NCBI RefSeq assembly: GCF_042139015.1
Contig: NZ_JBHIKY010000040.1
Span: forward strand, 1-23,327
Reading direction: 5' to 3'
Length of the DNA stretch: 23,327 nucleotides
Source of the DNA: JBHIKY01 sp042139015
GTDB taxonomy: Bacteria > Bacillota > Bacilli > Bacillales > Marinococcaceae
Shown: positions 1-7,577 of the stretch, in pieces
Position numbering within the stretch: position 1 is the stretch's first letter
Layout of the letters: each line of letters starts with the position of its first letter
Program-made: the position numbers and the translations under genes
Notes under the pieces: model-generated
The model's database searches: none
What the model was told of the DNA's origin: nothing
Seen by the model: the letters and a program-made list of their open reading frames with translations, nothing else

Positions 1-96
1 TACATGGATTACTATAATCACGAAAGAATAAAAGAAAAACTGGCCGGTTTGAGTCCGGTACAATACCGAACTCAAACCAGCCAATCAGCTGCATAA
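1..96 (+). CDS. IS3-family transposase OrfB, C-terminal end (partial)
   Basis: The window opens inside an ORF whose last 31 residues read YMDYYNHERIKEKLAGLSPV followed by QYRTQTSQSAA and TAA. The pattern Y-x-x-Y-N-x-x-R-[IP]-x-x-x-L-x-G-x-[ST]-P-x-x-[YF] is the extreme C-terminus of the DDE integrase domain of IS3-family OrfB (IS150-like group). The terminal inverted repeat follows within 10 bp, so the element ends here. The catalytic residues lie outside the window, so activity cannot be judged. The other end of an element of the same type and orientation begins near 23169. Confidence 0.9.
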   Translation, partial: YMDYYNHERIKEKLAGLSPVQYRTQTSQSAA

Positions 97-101
97 TAAA
101 A

Positions 102-121
102 ACTCTAACTTTTGGGGTTCA
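102..121. repeat. Right terminal inverted repeat of the IS3-family element
   Basis: ACTCTAACTTTTGGGGTTCA is the reverse complement, with two differences, of TGCACCCTAAAAGTTAGAGT at 23169-23188. The ends have the TG...CA form usual for IS3-family elements. The exact outer boundary is uncertain by a few bases. The flanking triplet here (CTA) does not match the triplet beside the other end (TGC), so the two ends are not obviously one copy. Confidence 0.75.
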
Positions 122-236
122 CTACCCTGCCGGGCTCTTTTTGTTTGAACATCTACAATGATATCATTATGAATGACGGGCAATTATGTGTAAAATTTAT
201 ATTGAAAACTATTTGGAAGGAAGAGGGGGAAACGGG

Positions 237-635
237 TTGAACAGAACTGTATTTTTAATGCGCACGGCAGCGATTTATGCCTTAATTGGAATTTTTATGG
301 GCTCTCACATGGCTGGAGCAGGATCATATGCGCTGAGGCCGATACATGCTCATATTTTAGTGGTGGGCTGGCTGTCTCTTTTTGCTTTTGCCGTATTCTA
401 CCGTACTGTACCGATTCCTGCTGCTTCTAAGCTCGCTAAAGTTCATGTTGGATCCGCATTAATTGGTTCAATCGGCCTTACTTCCGGAATGTGGCTCTAC
501 AATGGGATGCCTGATTCTATATTTGTCCTTGTATTTTATATTGTGGGAGGAAGTGTCCTGCTGCTCTGTTTTACGGCATTCACTATTATGACCTTTAAGT
601 ATGGGCATGTAATGAGGGATGCAGGTGAAAAATAG
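237..635 (+). CDS. Small four-helix heme-copper-oxidase subunit I-like membrane protein
   Basis: This is a 132-residue, very hydrophobic protein with four predicted membrane segments at about residues 8-27, 38-56, 70-90 and 98-120. Helix 2 contains R-P-x-H-x-H-x-x-x-x-G-W-[LV]-[SA], the histidine-containing motif of the subunit I fold of heme-copper oxidases, as in the short stand-alone 'cytochrome-c oxidase-like' proteins of Bacillales. Its length is far below that of a real subunit I (over 450 residues), so it is not a complete oxidase; heme binding is possible but unproven. I chose TTG at 237 because GGAAGAGGGGG precedes it at good spacing. The frame stays open to ATG 186, but that start has no ribosome binding site. 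It stands alone between the IS end and the phosphodiesterase gene. Confidence 0.7.
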   Translation: MNRTVFLMRTAAIYALIGIFMGSHMAGAGSYALRPIHAHILVVGWLSLFAFAVFYRTVPIPAASKLAKVHVGSALIGSIGLTSGMWLYNGMPDSIFVLVFYIVGGSVLLLCFTAFTIMTFKYGHVMRDAGEK

Positions 636-723
636 GAAATGGTACGTTTTAGTTTAGATGGAAAGGGTACGAGTACATAATCATTATTAATAAATAGAAT
701 GTAGATTTTAGGAGCGAAACATC

Positions 724-1470
724 ATGAAAAAGGTGCGCAACGGGAAAATGCAATTAATTGCTCACCGCGGGTCCACAGGCCGCGGCATCAGGGAAAACAC
801 GCTGGAAGCATTTACTAATTCAATTCAGCTCGGGGCAGATATGATAGAAACGGATGTAAGGATGACAAAGGATGGAAAGCTGATCTGTTCTCATGATCCA
901 GACTGGAACGGTAAGCTGATCCGTAAAATGACTTATGCTGAATGGAAAAATCAAACAATTACTTACGGATGGAAGCCGCCGCTTCTTACAGAAGTGCTTA
1001 CGCTTTGTGCAGAGGTTATCCCCCTGAACATTGAAATGAAGGAGCCTGGGCTGGAAAAGGTCGTTATTGAAACGCTGAGAAAATCCTTTCCTTTAGAGGA
1101 TGTCATTTTATCATCATTTGAAGACAATATTATCACAAAGGTGAAAAAGGAAGAGCCGGCTATTCAAACCGGATTAGTAGTCGGCAAATCACTCTTTATG
1201 AAAGGTGCCCCCGGCTTTTCTTTTCAAAACGATTCTTACCCGGACAAACGTTTAAAACAAACGAGGGCCGATGCAGTCTGTCCCCATTATCGAATTGCCA
1301 AAAAAGACTTTATTTCTCGTTTACAGAAAAAAGGCTATCCGGTCTATATTTGGACAGTAAATAAAGAGGATAAAATGAAAGAACTGCGTAGTCATGGGGC
1401 TGATGGTATTTTTACAGACGATATCGAACGTGCCCGGCAGGCCGCTCAAACGTCTGATGGAGAGTCCTGA
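724..1470 (+). CDS. Glycerophosphoryl diester phosphodiesterase
   Basis: The 248-residue protein is a complete GDPD-family TIM barrel. The signature residues are visible: A-H-R-G with His14 and Arg15, R-E-N-T at 23-26, the metal-binding pair Glu42 and Asp44 in E-T-D-V, and catalytic His57 in S-H-D. The C-terminus has V-x-x-W-T-V-N and the G-A-D-G-[IV]-[FI]-T-D motif of the family. It should hydrolyse glycerophosphodiesters to glycerol-3-phosphate and an alcohol. There is no signal peptide, so it is probably cytoplasmic (UgpQ/YqiK type) rather than secreted GlpQ. AGGAGCG lies upstream of ATG 724. A monocistronic arrangement is likely. Confidence 0.93.
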   Translation: MKKVRNGKMQLIAHRGSTGRGIRENTLEAFTNSIQLGADMIETDVRMTKDGKLICSHDPDWNGKLIRKMTYAEWKNQTITYGWKPPLLTEVLTLCAEVIPLNIEMKEPGLEKVVIETLRKSFPLEDVILSSFEDNIITKVKKEEPAIQTGLVVGKSLFMKGAPGFSFQNDSYPDKRLKQTRADAVCPHYRIAKKDFISRLQKKGYPVYIWTVNKEDKMKELRSHGADGIFTDDIERARQAAQTSDGES

Positions 1471-1542
1471 CGCCTTCGTTGTCAAAAGAGCCCTTAGCAT
1501 GTATCATCAAAAGTAACGAAAGTATAGAAAGGAAGTGTAATA

Positions 1543-2013
1543 ATGGCAAGAGTTGAAAGCTTTGAACTCGATCATACAATTGTGAAAGCTCCTTACGTCA
1601 GACATGCCGGAGTACAAAAAGTAGGTACAGACGGAATTGTAAATAAATTTGACATTCGTTTCTGCCAGCCGAATAAACAGAACCTGCAGCCGCCGGTGAT
1701 TCACACACTGGAGCACCTGCTTGCATTGAATATTCGCCACTACGCGGAGGCTTATGATCATTTTGAAGTCATTGATCTTTCCCCGATGGGCTGCCAGACT
1801 GGTTTTTATTTGATTATGAACGGAGAACCAGAGGTGTCAGAAATTATTGATATCCTTGAAAAGACGATGCAGTATTCTCTTACGCTTGAAGAAGTGCCGG
1901 CCGCAAATGAAACTCAGTGCGGACAGGCGAAGCTTCATAATTTAGAAGGCGCCAAGAAGTGGATGAATTACTGGCTCGATCAGGACAAGGAGCAGTTGAA
2001 GGAAATATTTTAA
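1543..2013 (+). CDS. luxS: S-ribosylhomocysteine lyase (autoinducer-2 synthase)
   Basis: This 156-residue protein is full length for LuxS. The metal site is intact: His54 and His58 in H-T-L-E-H and Cys126 in T-Q-C-G. Cys84, the catalytic acid/base, sits in M-G-C-Q-T-G-F-Y. LuxS cleaves S-ribosylhomocysteine to homocysteine and DPD, the AI-2 precursor, in the activated methyl cycle. AAGGAAGTG precedes ATG 1543 and a strong terminator follows at 2033, so it appears to be transcribed alone. I see no S-box-like leader in the 72 bp upstream. Confidence 0.98.
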   Translation: MARVESFELDHTIVKAPYVRHAGVQKVGTDGIVNKFDIRFCQPNKQNLQPPVIHTLEHLLALNIRHYAEAYDHFEVIDLSPMGCQTGFYLIMNGEPEVSEIIDILEKTMQYSLTLEEVPAANETQCGQAKLHNLEGAKKWMNYWLDQDKEQLKEIF

Positions 2014-2032
2014 TTTTATCAGTAATTATAAG

Positions 2033-2069
2033 AACCTGCTGCGGGGATGAGCCTGAAGCAGGTTTTTTT
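2033..2069 (+). terminator. Rho-independent terminator of luxS
   Basis: AACCTGCT (2033-2040) pairs with AGCAGGTT (2057-2064), and a run of T follows to 2069. It lies 20 bp after the luxS stop codon. Confidence 0.9.
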
Positions 2070-2081
2070 GAAAGAATATGT

Positions 2082-2220
2082 TGATTTCATCCCTGCAGGC
2101 GGACGCTTTCCGAGGGGCTTGGTCTCAGCATCTCGACATCTGACGCTGCCTAAGGCGTCGTTCCCTCAAACTATTCCCACGACGCACAGGACGTGCTAGT
2201 GTCGATGTTGGCCACAGGAC
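2082..2220. repeat. GC-rich intergenic repeat, copy A
   Basis: This segment, with the core GCAGGCGGACGCTTTCCG and the tail GACGTGCTAG-GTCGATGTTGGCCACA, is repeated with substitutions at 8999-9139. Both copies lie just past a gene terminator and contain no gene. It belongs to a type of dispersed repeat seen in many Bacillaceae genomes; its function is unknown to me. The rest of the gap, 2221-2417, is GC-richer than its surroundings and shows no convincing gene. Confidence 0.75.
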
Positions 2221-2417
2221 GTGGCCGGTTTTAATCGACCTGGAGTCGCGGCCATCCGTTCTTCAATTGAAGTATTTACCCGGTTTTTCTTAGAAAATCG
2301 CAGGTGATCTGGCCCAGGGATGCTGGATGCGGAAAGGAGAACGGTTATTTTGTTAAAATCCCCACTTTACAAAGGGACGGCGGACATCATGGACCTCTGT
2401 CACGTTTCACTAAAGTA

Positions 2418-3032
2418 TTAATTACTCTCATAATACGTCCGTGCTTCATCAAGAATAGTTTTCATATCATAAGAGGTGGAAGGGCTGGTGTCAGCTTTCA
2501 AAACATGGCTCATCAGCTTTAAGGCATGCTCATTGTCCTCTACAGAATTCGAAGCAGTGCAGTCGCCGGGAATAAGAAGCTTATAATCACGCATATAAGC
2601 ATCATTAGCAGTAAAGTGAATACACATATTTCCTGCGACACCGGTGATAATTAATGTTTTTACCTCCAGATAATCAAGCAGCAGGTCAAGCGGGGTTGCA
2701 AAGAAAGCAGAAAATTGCGGTTTTAACACAAAATAATCGTCTTCATCAGGCTCAATCATTTCCGTGATCGGTCTGCCTTTTACATCACTTTTACAGTGGG
2801 CAACCAATTCACGGAAATCGCTCTGCCAGCGGCCATAGTTATCGTTGACGTAAATAACCGGCACTTCTGCGGATTTGGCAGTTTTCTTTAATGCTTGTAC
2901 ATGCTGAGCTGCCTCATACGCCTGCGGGTAAAGCTTCTCACTATCTTCAAATTCCATATCATTGATCATATCTATTATAAGAAGGGCTGCGCTTGCCTTT
3001 GCTCCAATATGTGGAGTATCTTGTTCTGTCAT
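2418..3032 (-). CDS. Isochorismatase-fold cysteine hydrolase
   Basis: The 204-residue protein has the cysteine hydrolase triad: Asp21 in A-L-L-I-I-D-M, Lys104 in V-L-K-P-Q-F-S-A-F, and nucleophile Cys137 in T-G-V-A-G-N-M-C, with a cis-peptide-type G-V-A-G ahead of the cysteine. This is the PncA/isochorismatase/N-carbamoylsarcosine amidase superfamily, so an amide or vinyl-ether bond is hydrolysed. The substrate cannot be read from the sequence, and the metal-binding residues of true nicotinamidases are not clear. I chose ATG at 3032; the frame extends to TTG 3047 but neither start has a strong ribosome binding site. It is divergent from alaR, so the two may share a control region. Confidence 0.85.
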   Translation of the reverse strand: MTEQDTPHIGAKASAALLIIDMINDMEFEDSEKLYPQAYEAAQHVQALKKTAKSAEVPVIYVNDNYGRWQSDFRELVAHCKSDVKGRPITEMIEPDEDDYFVLKPQFSAFFATPLDLLLDYLEVKTLIITGVAGNMCIHFTANDAYMRDYKLLIPGDCTASNSVEDNEHALKLMSHVLKADTSPSTSYDMKTILDEARTYYESN

Positions 3033-3079
3033 AGTACCAACCGCCAATCTATTGATAGTCTCGTAATAATGTACCCTTT

Positions 3080-3108
3080 TTGAAAGAAAATAAATATGAA
3101 ATTATACC
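3080..3108 (+). promoter_or_regulatory. Candidate sigma-A promoter for alaR-alaT
   Basis: TTGAAA (3080-3085) and TATACC (3103-3108) are separated by 17 bp, about 95 bp before alaR. AT-rich alternatives with TATGAT-like boxes lie nearer 3128, so this is only a reasonable guess. Confidence 0.35.
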
Positions 3109-3200
3109 TCCGCATAAAATCTTTAATATGATATGATAAACGGTAACTAAGCATTAGTGCTTCTTCATGGAAGGCAGGCGCAGGGAAAGGAGTCAGCGAG

Positions 3201-3698
3201 ATGGACGAAAAGGAACTGGAAGTCTTAAAAATTATCGAGGAAAATGCCAGACTGGACACCGCAACGATTGCAAAGATGGTAGATCTGCATGAAGCGGAAG
3301 TCCGAAAGGTATTAAATAAATTGGAAGAAAAAAAGGTGATTCTCAGCTATGCAGCAGTCGTAGACTGGAGCAAGGTTCACGACCGTGAAGGTGTTACCGC
3401 CATGATTGACGTTAAAGTGACGCCCCAGCGCGGCGTAGGCTTTGATGAAGTGGCAGGCAGGATATATCGTTTCCCGGAAGTGAAAGCTCTATATTTGATG
3501 TCCGGTGCCTACGATCTTTCTGTTGTAATAGAAGGTCAGACTATGTCTGAAATTGCCAGATTTGTTTCTGACAAACTTTCCACACTGGAGTCCGTCATTT
3601 CCACGACGACGCATTTTCAATTAAAGACATATAAGCATGATGGTGTTATTTTTGAAGAAGAAGAGAAGGATGACAAACGAATCGTGGTGTCTCCATGA
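3201..3698 (+). CDS. alaR: Lrp/AsnC-family regulator (AlaR/YugG-like)
   Basis: The 165-residue protein has an N-terminal winged helix-turn-helix (about residues 3-62, with L-E-V-L-K-I-I-E-x-N-A-R and T-I-A-K-M-V-D-L) and a C-terminal RAM effector-binding domain (about 68-145). That is the standard Lrp/AsnC layout. It overlaps the aminotransferase gene by four bases (ATGA), the same pairing as B. subtilis yugG-yugH, now called alaR-alaT, where the regulator activates alanine transaminase. AAAGGAG lies 10 bp before ATG 3201. The specific alaR identity rests on this synteny; other Lrp paralogues have similar sequence. Confidence 0.88.
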   Translation: MDEKELEVLKIIEENARLDTATIAKMVDLHEAEVRKVLNKLEEKKVILSYAAVVDWSKVHDREGVTAMIDVKVTPQRGVGFDEVAGRIYRFPEVKALYLMSGAYDLSVVIEGQTMSEIARFVSDKLSTLESVISTTTHFQLKTYKHDGVIFEEEEKDDKRIVVSP

Positions 3699-4873
3699 CG
3701 ATCTCATCGATTAAGCAGCAGCGGTTGTCACATGCGGTGCAAAGCATTAAACCATCGGGCATACGCCGTTTTTTTGACATGGCGTCCACGATGGAAAATG
3801 TCATCTCCCTGGGGGTTGGAGAACCGGATTTTGTCACTCCCTGGAACGTAAGGGAAGCAAGTATATCTTCGATGGAGCGTGGATTCACGGCCTATACGGC
3901 GAATGCAGGGCTGCCTGAGCTCCGTTACGAGATTTCCACGTACTTATATGAACAGTTCAGCACTCCATATGATCCGGAAGCAGAGATAATTGTCACCGCC
4001 GGGGCGAGTGAAGCAATAGATATCGCCATCCGCTCTCTCGTAAATCCTGGAGAAGAAGTGATCGTGATTGAGCCGAGCTTTGTATCGTATGCGCCGGTCA
4101 TCTCACTTGCCGGAGGGGTGCCGGTACCGATCGGAACAAAAAAGAAAAATGGGTTTAAACTTACAAAAGAAGAGCTCGAACAGGCAGTCACTCCCAAAAC
4201 GAAGGCAGTTATGCTGTGTTTTCCCAACAATCCTACAGGAACAGTGATGAATAGAGAAGAACTTGCTGCTGTAGCCGAAGTCGTTGAAGAACAGGATCTG
4301 CTTGTGCTTTCTGATGAAATTTATGCTGAATTGAGCTATGATGAAAAGCACTATAGCTTTTCACGCCTGCAGGGAATGAGAGATAGAACCGTGCTCATCT
4401 CCGGCTTCTCAAAAGCGTTTGCGATGACGGGCTGGAGGCTTGGTTATGTTTGTGCCCCGCCGGATATCACTGCAGCGATGCTGAAGATTCACCAGTACAC
4501 GATGATGTGCGCGTCCACCCCTGCACAATTTGGAGCGCTTGAAGCACTGCAGCACGGACGGGAGGACGTTGACCGAATGGTAACGAGCTACCGGCAGCGC
4601 CGTAATTTTATCGTAAAGGCCTTCAGTGAAATTGGACTTTCCTGCCATCTTCCGGGAGGAGCGTTCTACGCTTTCCCCTCGATTGAACAGACTGGCATGT
4701 CCTCGGAAGCGTATGCAGAAAATCTGCTGAAGGAGGAGCGGGTAGCTGTAGTTCCCGGAAACGTATTCGGAGCAGGTGGAGAAGGACACGTTCGTTGTTC
4801 CTATGCAACATCAATGGATTCGCTTCAGCTCGCGGTGGAGAAAATGGGAGCATTTATTGAGCGTAATAAGTAA
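3695..4873 (+). CDS. alaT: PLP-dependent aminotransferase (AlaT/YugH-like)
   Basis: This is a 392-residue class I/II fold-type I aminotransferase. Lys240 in S-G-F-S-K-A-F-A-M-T-G-W-R is the expected PLP Schiff-base lysine. Other marks are N-N-P-T-G-T, S-D-E-I-Y for the PLP-nitrogen aspartate, G-V-G-E-P-D-F near the N-terminus, and V-R-C-S-Y-A near the C-terminus with the substrate-carboxylate arginine. Its start overlaps the end of alaR, so translation is probably coupled. The B. subtilis orthologue makes alanine from pyruvate; assigning that substrate here is inference from synteny. A bidirectional terminator follows. Confidence 0.9.
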   Translation: MTISSIKQQRLSHAVQSIKPSGIRRFFDMASTMENVISLGVGEPDFVTPWNVREASISSMERGFTAYTANAGLPELRYEISTYLYEQFSTPYDPEAEIIVTAGASEAIDIAIRSLVNPGEEVIVIEPSFVSYAPVISLAGGVPVPIGTKKKNGFKLTKEELEQAVTPKTKAVMLCFPNNPTGTVMNREELAAVAEVVEEQDLLVLSDEIYAELSYDEKHYSFSRLQGMRDRTVLISGFSKAFAMTGWRLGYVCAPPDITAAMLKIHQYTMMCASTPAQFGALEALQHGREDVDRMVTSYRQRRNFIVKAFSEIGLSCHLPGGAFYAFPSIEQTGMSSEAYAENLLKEERVAVVPGNVFGAGGEGHVRCSYATSMDSLQLAVEKMGAFIERNK

Positions 4874-4916
4874 GAAATTTCTGGCATTCAGCCGGACTCA
4901 TAAGCTGTAAGTAAAA

Positions 4917-4949
4917 AAAACCGCGTCTGCATTCAGCAGGCGCGGTTTT
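4917..4949. terminator. Bidirectional terminator between alaT and the transporter gene
   Basis: AAAACCGCGTCTGC (4917-4930) pairs with GCAGGCGCGGTTTT (4936-4949), with one G-T pair and a five-base loop. It has A residues on one side and T residues on the other, so it could stop both alaT and, less directly, the convergent transporter gene that ends at 5118. The gap 4950-5117 shows nothing else clear. Confidence 0.85.
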
Positions 4950-5117
4950 GCCGTTTCTCTTTATTATCACTGTGTTAAGGGGGAGAAGTGAAAAATAAAC
5001 AACGGCTGAGGGGGAGAAGAAAAATTTGCTATTTCCCTCTACTTGCTCGCAGCAAGAAGCGGGCTATCCTTCTCATACCCCTTCAAACATAAAGATAATC
5101 CTACATTGTAAAAAATC

Positions 5118-6464
5118 CTACCAAATTCCTAAAACATCGAGAAAGGCGAAAATTATCGCAACGGGAGTTACAAAGCGTATGATAAAGAACCATGTGTTGA
5201 AAAAGCTGGTGCCAAGTGATGATCCTCTCAGCAATTCGTCCTGCAGCTCCGCCCTGTTCATTTTGAGCGGGACAAATATTGAAATGAGAAGGGCTCCGAG
5301 AGGAAGAAGTATATTAGAAACGAGATAATCTATCTGATCAAAGAAGATTTTATCAAACAGGAGCCACTCAGAAAGCAGTCCGAATGATAGGTTGGATGGG
5401 ATGCCGAGAATGAAAATGCTGATACCCGCTATCCAGGCAGCTGCTTTTCTGCGTCCTGGGCTGTTTCCTGCAACTGAAGATACCACAATTTCTAATAATG
5501 AAAATGCTGAGGTTAAGGTTGCGAAAAGTAACAGCAGTAAAAACAACGACAAAAATACAGCTCCAAAGGCCATTTCACTAAATACTGCCGGCAATACTGT
5601 GAAAATCAGGCTCGGTCCCTCGTTCGGCTCCAGACCAAAGGCAAATACCCCGGGAAAAATGGCAAGGCCAGAAAGCAGTGCGATAAGAATACTTAATCCG
5701 ACGATAGAGGATGCGGAGCGGACTAAATTATCTTTTTTGCTCAAATAAGAGCTGTACGTAACCATGATGGAAACGCCGAGACTTAAAGAAAAGAACGCCT
5801 GGCCGAGCGCAAATAAAATTGTGTCACCGCTCACTGCACTGAAATCCGGCTGAAGAAAGAATGTTACGCCTTCCATCGCTCCATCAAGAGTAAGAGAGCG
5901 GATGACAAGAATCAGAAAAATAAGAAACAATGCAGGCATCATAATACTGCTTGCCCGTTCAATACCCTTTTGAATACCTCCCTGCACAACGATAATAGTT
6001 ACAATGATAAAGGCAAGGTGAGAAATGCCTACTTCCCAGGGATTAGAAATTATCGAACCAAACAAATCCTCATGGTTCCCGCTCGCAGGATCTGTAAGGG
6101 ACCCGGAAAGACTTCTAACAAAATAAGTAATAATCCATCCTCCTACAACGGCGTAAAAAGATAGGATTAAACAGGAAGAGATAATGCCAAGAATGCCAAG
6201 CCAGTGCCAGGCAGTTCCGGGAGCAAGCTCCTTATATGCTTCCACCGGCGGCTTCTGTGTTTTTCGGCCAACAGCAAATTCCGCCAGTAATAATGAGGTG
6301 CCGAGAACTAATGTAAAAAATAAAAATATTAGAAAAAATGCCCCTCCACCGCTCGTTCCAGTAACATAGGGAAGCTTCCAGACAGCGCCAAGACCGATCG
6401 CAGAACCAGCAGCGGCTAAAATAAAACCGAGTCTGGAGGACCACTGATCTCGTGTATTATTCAT
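5118..6464 (-). CDS. Sodium-dependent neurotransmitter-symporter (SNF) family transporter
   Basis: The 448-residue protein begins with the family signature: W-x-S-R-L-G-F-I-L-A-A-A-G-S-A-I-G-L-G with W-K-L-P-Y, which forms the Na+ site and unwound helix 1 in LeuT-type structures. About 11-12 hydrophobic segments follow through the whole length. It probably moves an amino acid together with Na+, like YhdH and YocR of B. subtilis; the substrate is unknown. The length is usual for bacterial members. AAAGGAG precedes ATG 6464 at good spacing. It is convergent with alaT and divergent from yugI, and a promoter with a perfect -35 box lies at 6502-6531. Confidence 0.92.
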   Translation of the reverse strand: MNNTRDQWSSRLGFILAAAGSAIGLGAVWKLPYVTGTSGGGAFFLIFLFFTLVLGTSLLLAEFAVGRKTQKPPVEAYKELAPGTAWHWLGILGIISSCLILSFYAVVGGWIITYFVRSLSGSLTDPASGNHEDLFGSIISNPWEVGISHLAFIIVTIIVVQGGIQKGIERASSIMMPALFLIFLILVIRSLTLDGAMEGVTFFLQPDFSAVSGDTILFALGQAFFSLSLGVSIMVTYSSYLSKKDNLVRSASSIVGLSILIALLSGLAIFPGVFAFGLEPNEGPSLIFTVLPAVFSEMAFGAVFLSLFLLLLLFATLTSAFSLLEIVVSSVAGNSPGRRKAAAWIAGISIFILGIPSNLSFGLLSEWLLFDKIFFDQIDYLVSNILLPLGALLISIFVPLKMNRAELQDELLRGSSLGTSFFNTWFFIIRFVTPVAIIFAFLDVLGIW

Positions 6465-6501
6465 AATAAACTCCTTTCAAGTCTCTTCTAAACATTTTTT
6501 A

Positions 6502-6531
6502 ACCATATCGAAATTAAAAGAAGCTTGTCAA
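6502..6531 (-). promoter_or_regulatory. Sigma-A promoter of the SNF transporter gene
   Basis: On the minus strand TTGACA (6531-6526) and TATGGT (6507-6502) are 18 bp apart. The -35 box is perfect and the -10 box matches at four of six positions. It lies 38 bp before the start codon. Confidence 0.6.
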
Positions 6532-6580
6532 GCGTAATGGAAGAAAAAAATGTCAGCTTTGAACTGAAAAGTTATGGAAA

Positions 6581-6609
6581 TTGCGGCTGGAATTAAATTG
6601 TGTTATAAT
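6581..6609 (+). promoter_or_regulatory. Promoter of yugI
   Basis: A perfect -10 box TATAAT at 6604-6609 lies 17 bp after a weak -35 box TTGCGG. The ribosome binding site TTAGGAG follows 20 bp later. Confidence 0.6.
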
Positions 6610-6643
6610 TTATTGGTTAATAAGATAGTTAGGAGATGTTTTG

Positions 6644-7057
6644 ATGTCAGTACAGCAGTATGAAGTTGGCAGCATAGTAGAAGGAAAAGTTACAGGTATT
6701 AAACCCTTTGGAGCGTTTGTAGCTCTTGATGAAAATAAACAAGGACTCGTTCATATATCCGAAGTCGCTCATGGGTATGTAAAAGACATTAATGATGCAC
6801 TTACCGTAGGAGATCAAGTAAAGGTGAAAATCAAATCCATTGATGCGGATTCCGGGAAAATTTCTCTATCTATCCGTGACACCGAGCCTGCTCCGGAAGG
6901 AAAAAGCCGTCCGCGCAGCGGAGGAGCCCCAAAAGGCGGAAACCGCACTGATAATCAAAAAAATCAAGGATTCAATACTCTTGAAGATAAACTAAAGGAT
7001 TGGCTGAAGCAATCCAACGAAATTCAAGCAGATTTGAACAAGCGAATCCGCAAATAA
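6644..7057 (+). CDS. yugI: S1-domain RNA-binding general stress protein 13 (YugI)
   Basis: The 137-residue protein has one S1 RNA-binding domain at about residues 5-75, with G-x-I-V-E-G-K-V-T-G-I-K-P-F-G-A-F-V and G-L-V-H-I-S-E. A basic, flexible tail of about 60 residues rich in Gly, Arg, Lys and Asn follows. This is the layout of YugI of B. subtilis, a ribosome-associated general stress protein. I use ATG 6644 because AGGAG lies 8 bp before it; a TTG codon directly upstream is less likely. It is monocistronic, with its own promoter and terminator. Confidence 0.92.
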   Translation: MSVQQYEVGSIVEGKVTGIKPFGAFVALDENKQGLVHISEVAHGYVKDINDALTVGDQVKVKIKSIDADSGKISLSIRDTEPAPEGKSRPRSGGAPKGGNRTDNQKNQGFNTLEDKLKDWLKQSNEIQADLNKRIRK

Positions 7058-7068
7058 TCATGTTATAT

Positions 7069-7115
7069 AAAAAGGCTTGCCTGGAAACTGCTGCTTCCAC
7101 GACAGGCCTTTTTTT
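7069..7115 (+). terminator. Terminator of yugI
   Basis: An outer stem AAAAGGC/GCCTTTT encloses an inner stem TGGAA/TTCCA and ends in a run of T (7109-7115), 12 bp after the yugI stop codon. Read in reverse it could also serve the convergent yuzA gene. Confidence 0.8.
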
Positions 7116-7137
7116 CGTATAAGCACTTGCGCTGCTA

Positions 7138-7365
7138 TTACCTCTGCGGCTCGGGGCTGCGTTCCATTTCCTCATCGGGCTTCATTAAGATAGAAATACA
7201 ATAAAGTCCGGCGATACCTACAATCGCGTAAATAACCCGTGACATTGCTGCGGCCTGACTTCCAAAGATAGCTGCGATGAGGTCAAATCCAAAAAATCCA
7301 ATTAAACCCCAGTTTATAGCTCCAATGATAGCCAGGACAAGAGCTGTCCGCTGTAATCCGTTCAT
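7138..7365 (-). CDS. yuzA: DUF378-family small membrane protein (YuzA)
   Basis: This 75-residue protein has two membrane helices (about residues 5-27 and 42-62) with the DUF378 hallmarks A-I-I-G-A-I-N-W-G-L-I-G-F and I-V-G-[IL]-A-G-L-Y. The charged C-terminal tail faces outward or inward; I cannot tell which. The function is not known. B. subtilis yuzA also lies beside yugI. The frame runs upstream to 7560, but ATG 7365 is the real start because GGGGGGTGA precedes it at good spacing. It is convergent with yugI and divergent from pgi. Confidence 0.9.
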   Translation of the reverse strand: MNGLQRTALVLAIIGAINWGLIGFFGFDLIAAIFGSQAAAMSRVIYAIVGIAGLYCISILMKPDEEMERSPEPQR

Positions 7366-7516
7366 AAAGCGTTCACCCCCCTTCAAAACAAAGATAATAA
7401 TATATATGCATGAAAAAGCGCCTTTTTCGCTCGTACCTTTATGATGTAATAAAAAAGCCTTCTTTATACAATTTTTTTTAAATGTTCCAATGTATCCGAT
7501 TTCACACAGAAAAAAC

Positions 7517-7545
7517 TTGATTTGCCGTACAGGCTTCTTTACATT
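7517..7545 (+). promoter_or_regulatory. Candidate promoter of pgi
   Basis: TTGATT (7517-7522) and TACATT (7540-7545) are separated by 17 bp, 33 bp before the pgi start codon. Both boxes match the consensus at four or more of six positions. Confidence 0.45.
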
Positions 7546-7577
7546 TGAAAGAGAAGACATATTTTGGAGGAGATCAA

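Noticed and set aside
2304..2522. A plus-strand ORF of 72 residues overlapping the repeat flank and the cysteine hydrolase gene.
   Set aside because: It covers non-coding DNA and the antisense of a well-supported gene, with no motif.
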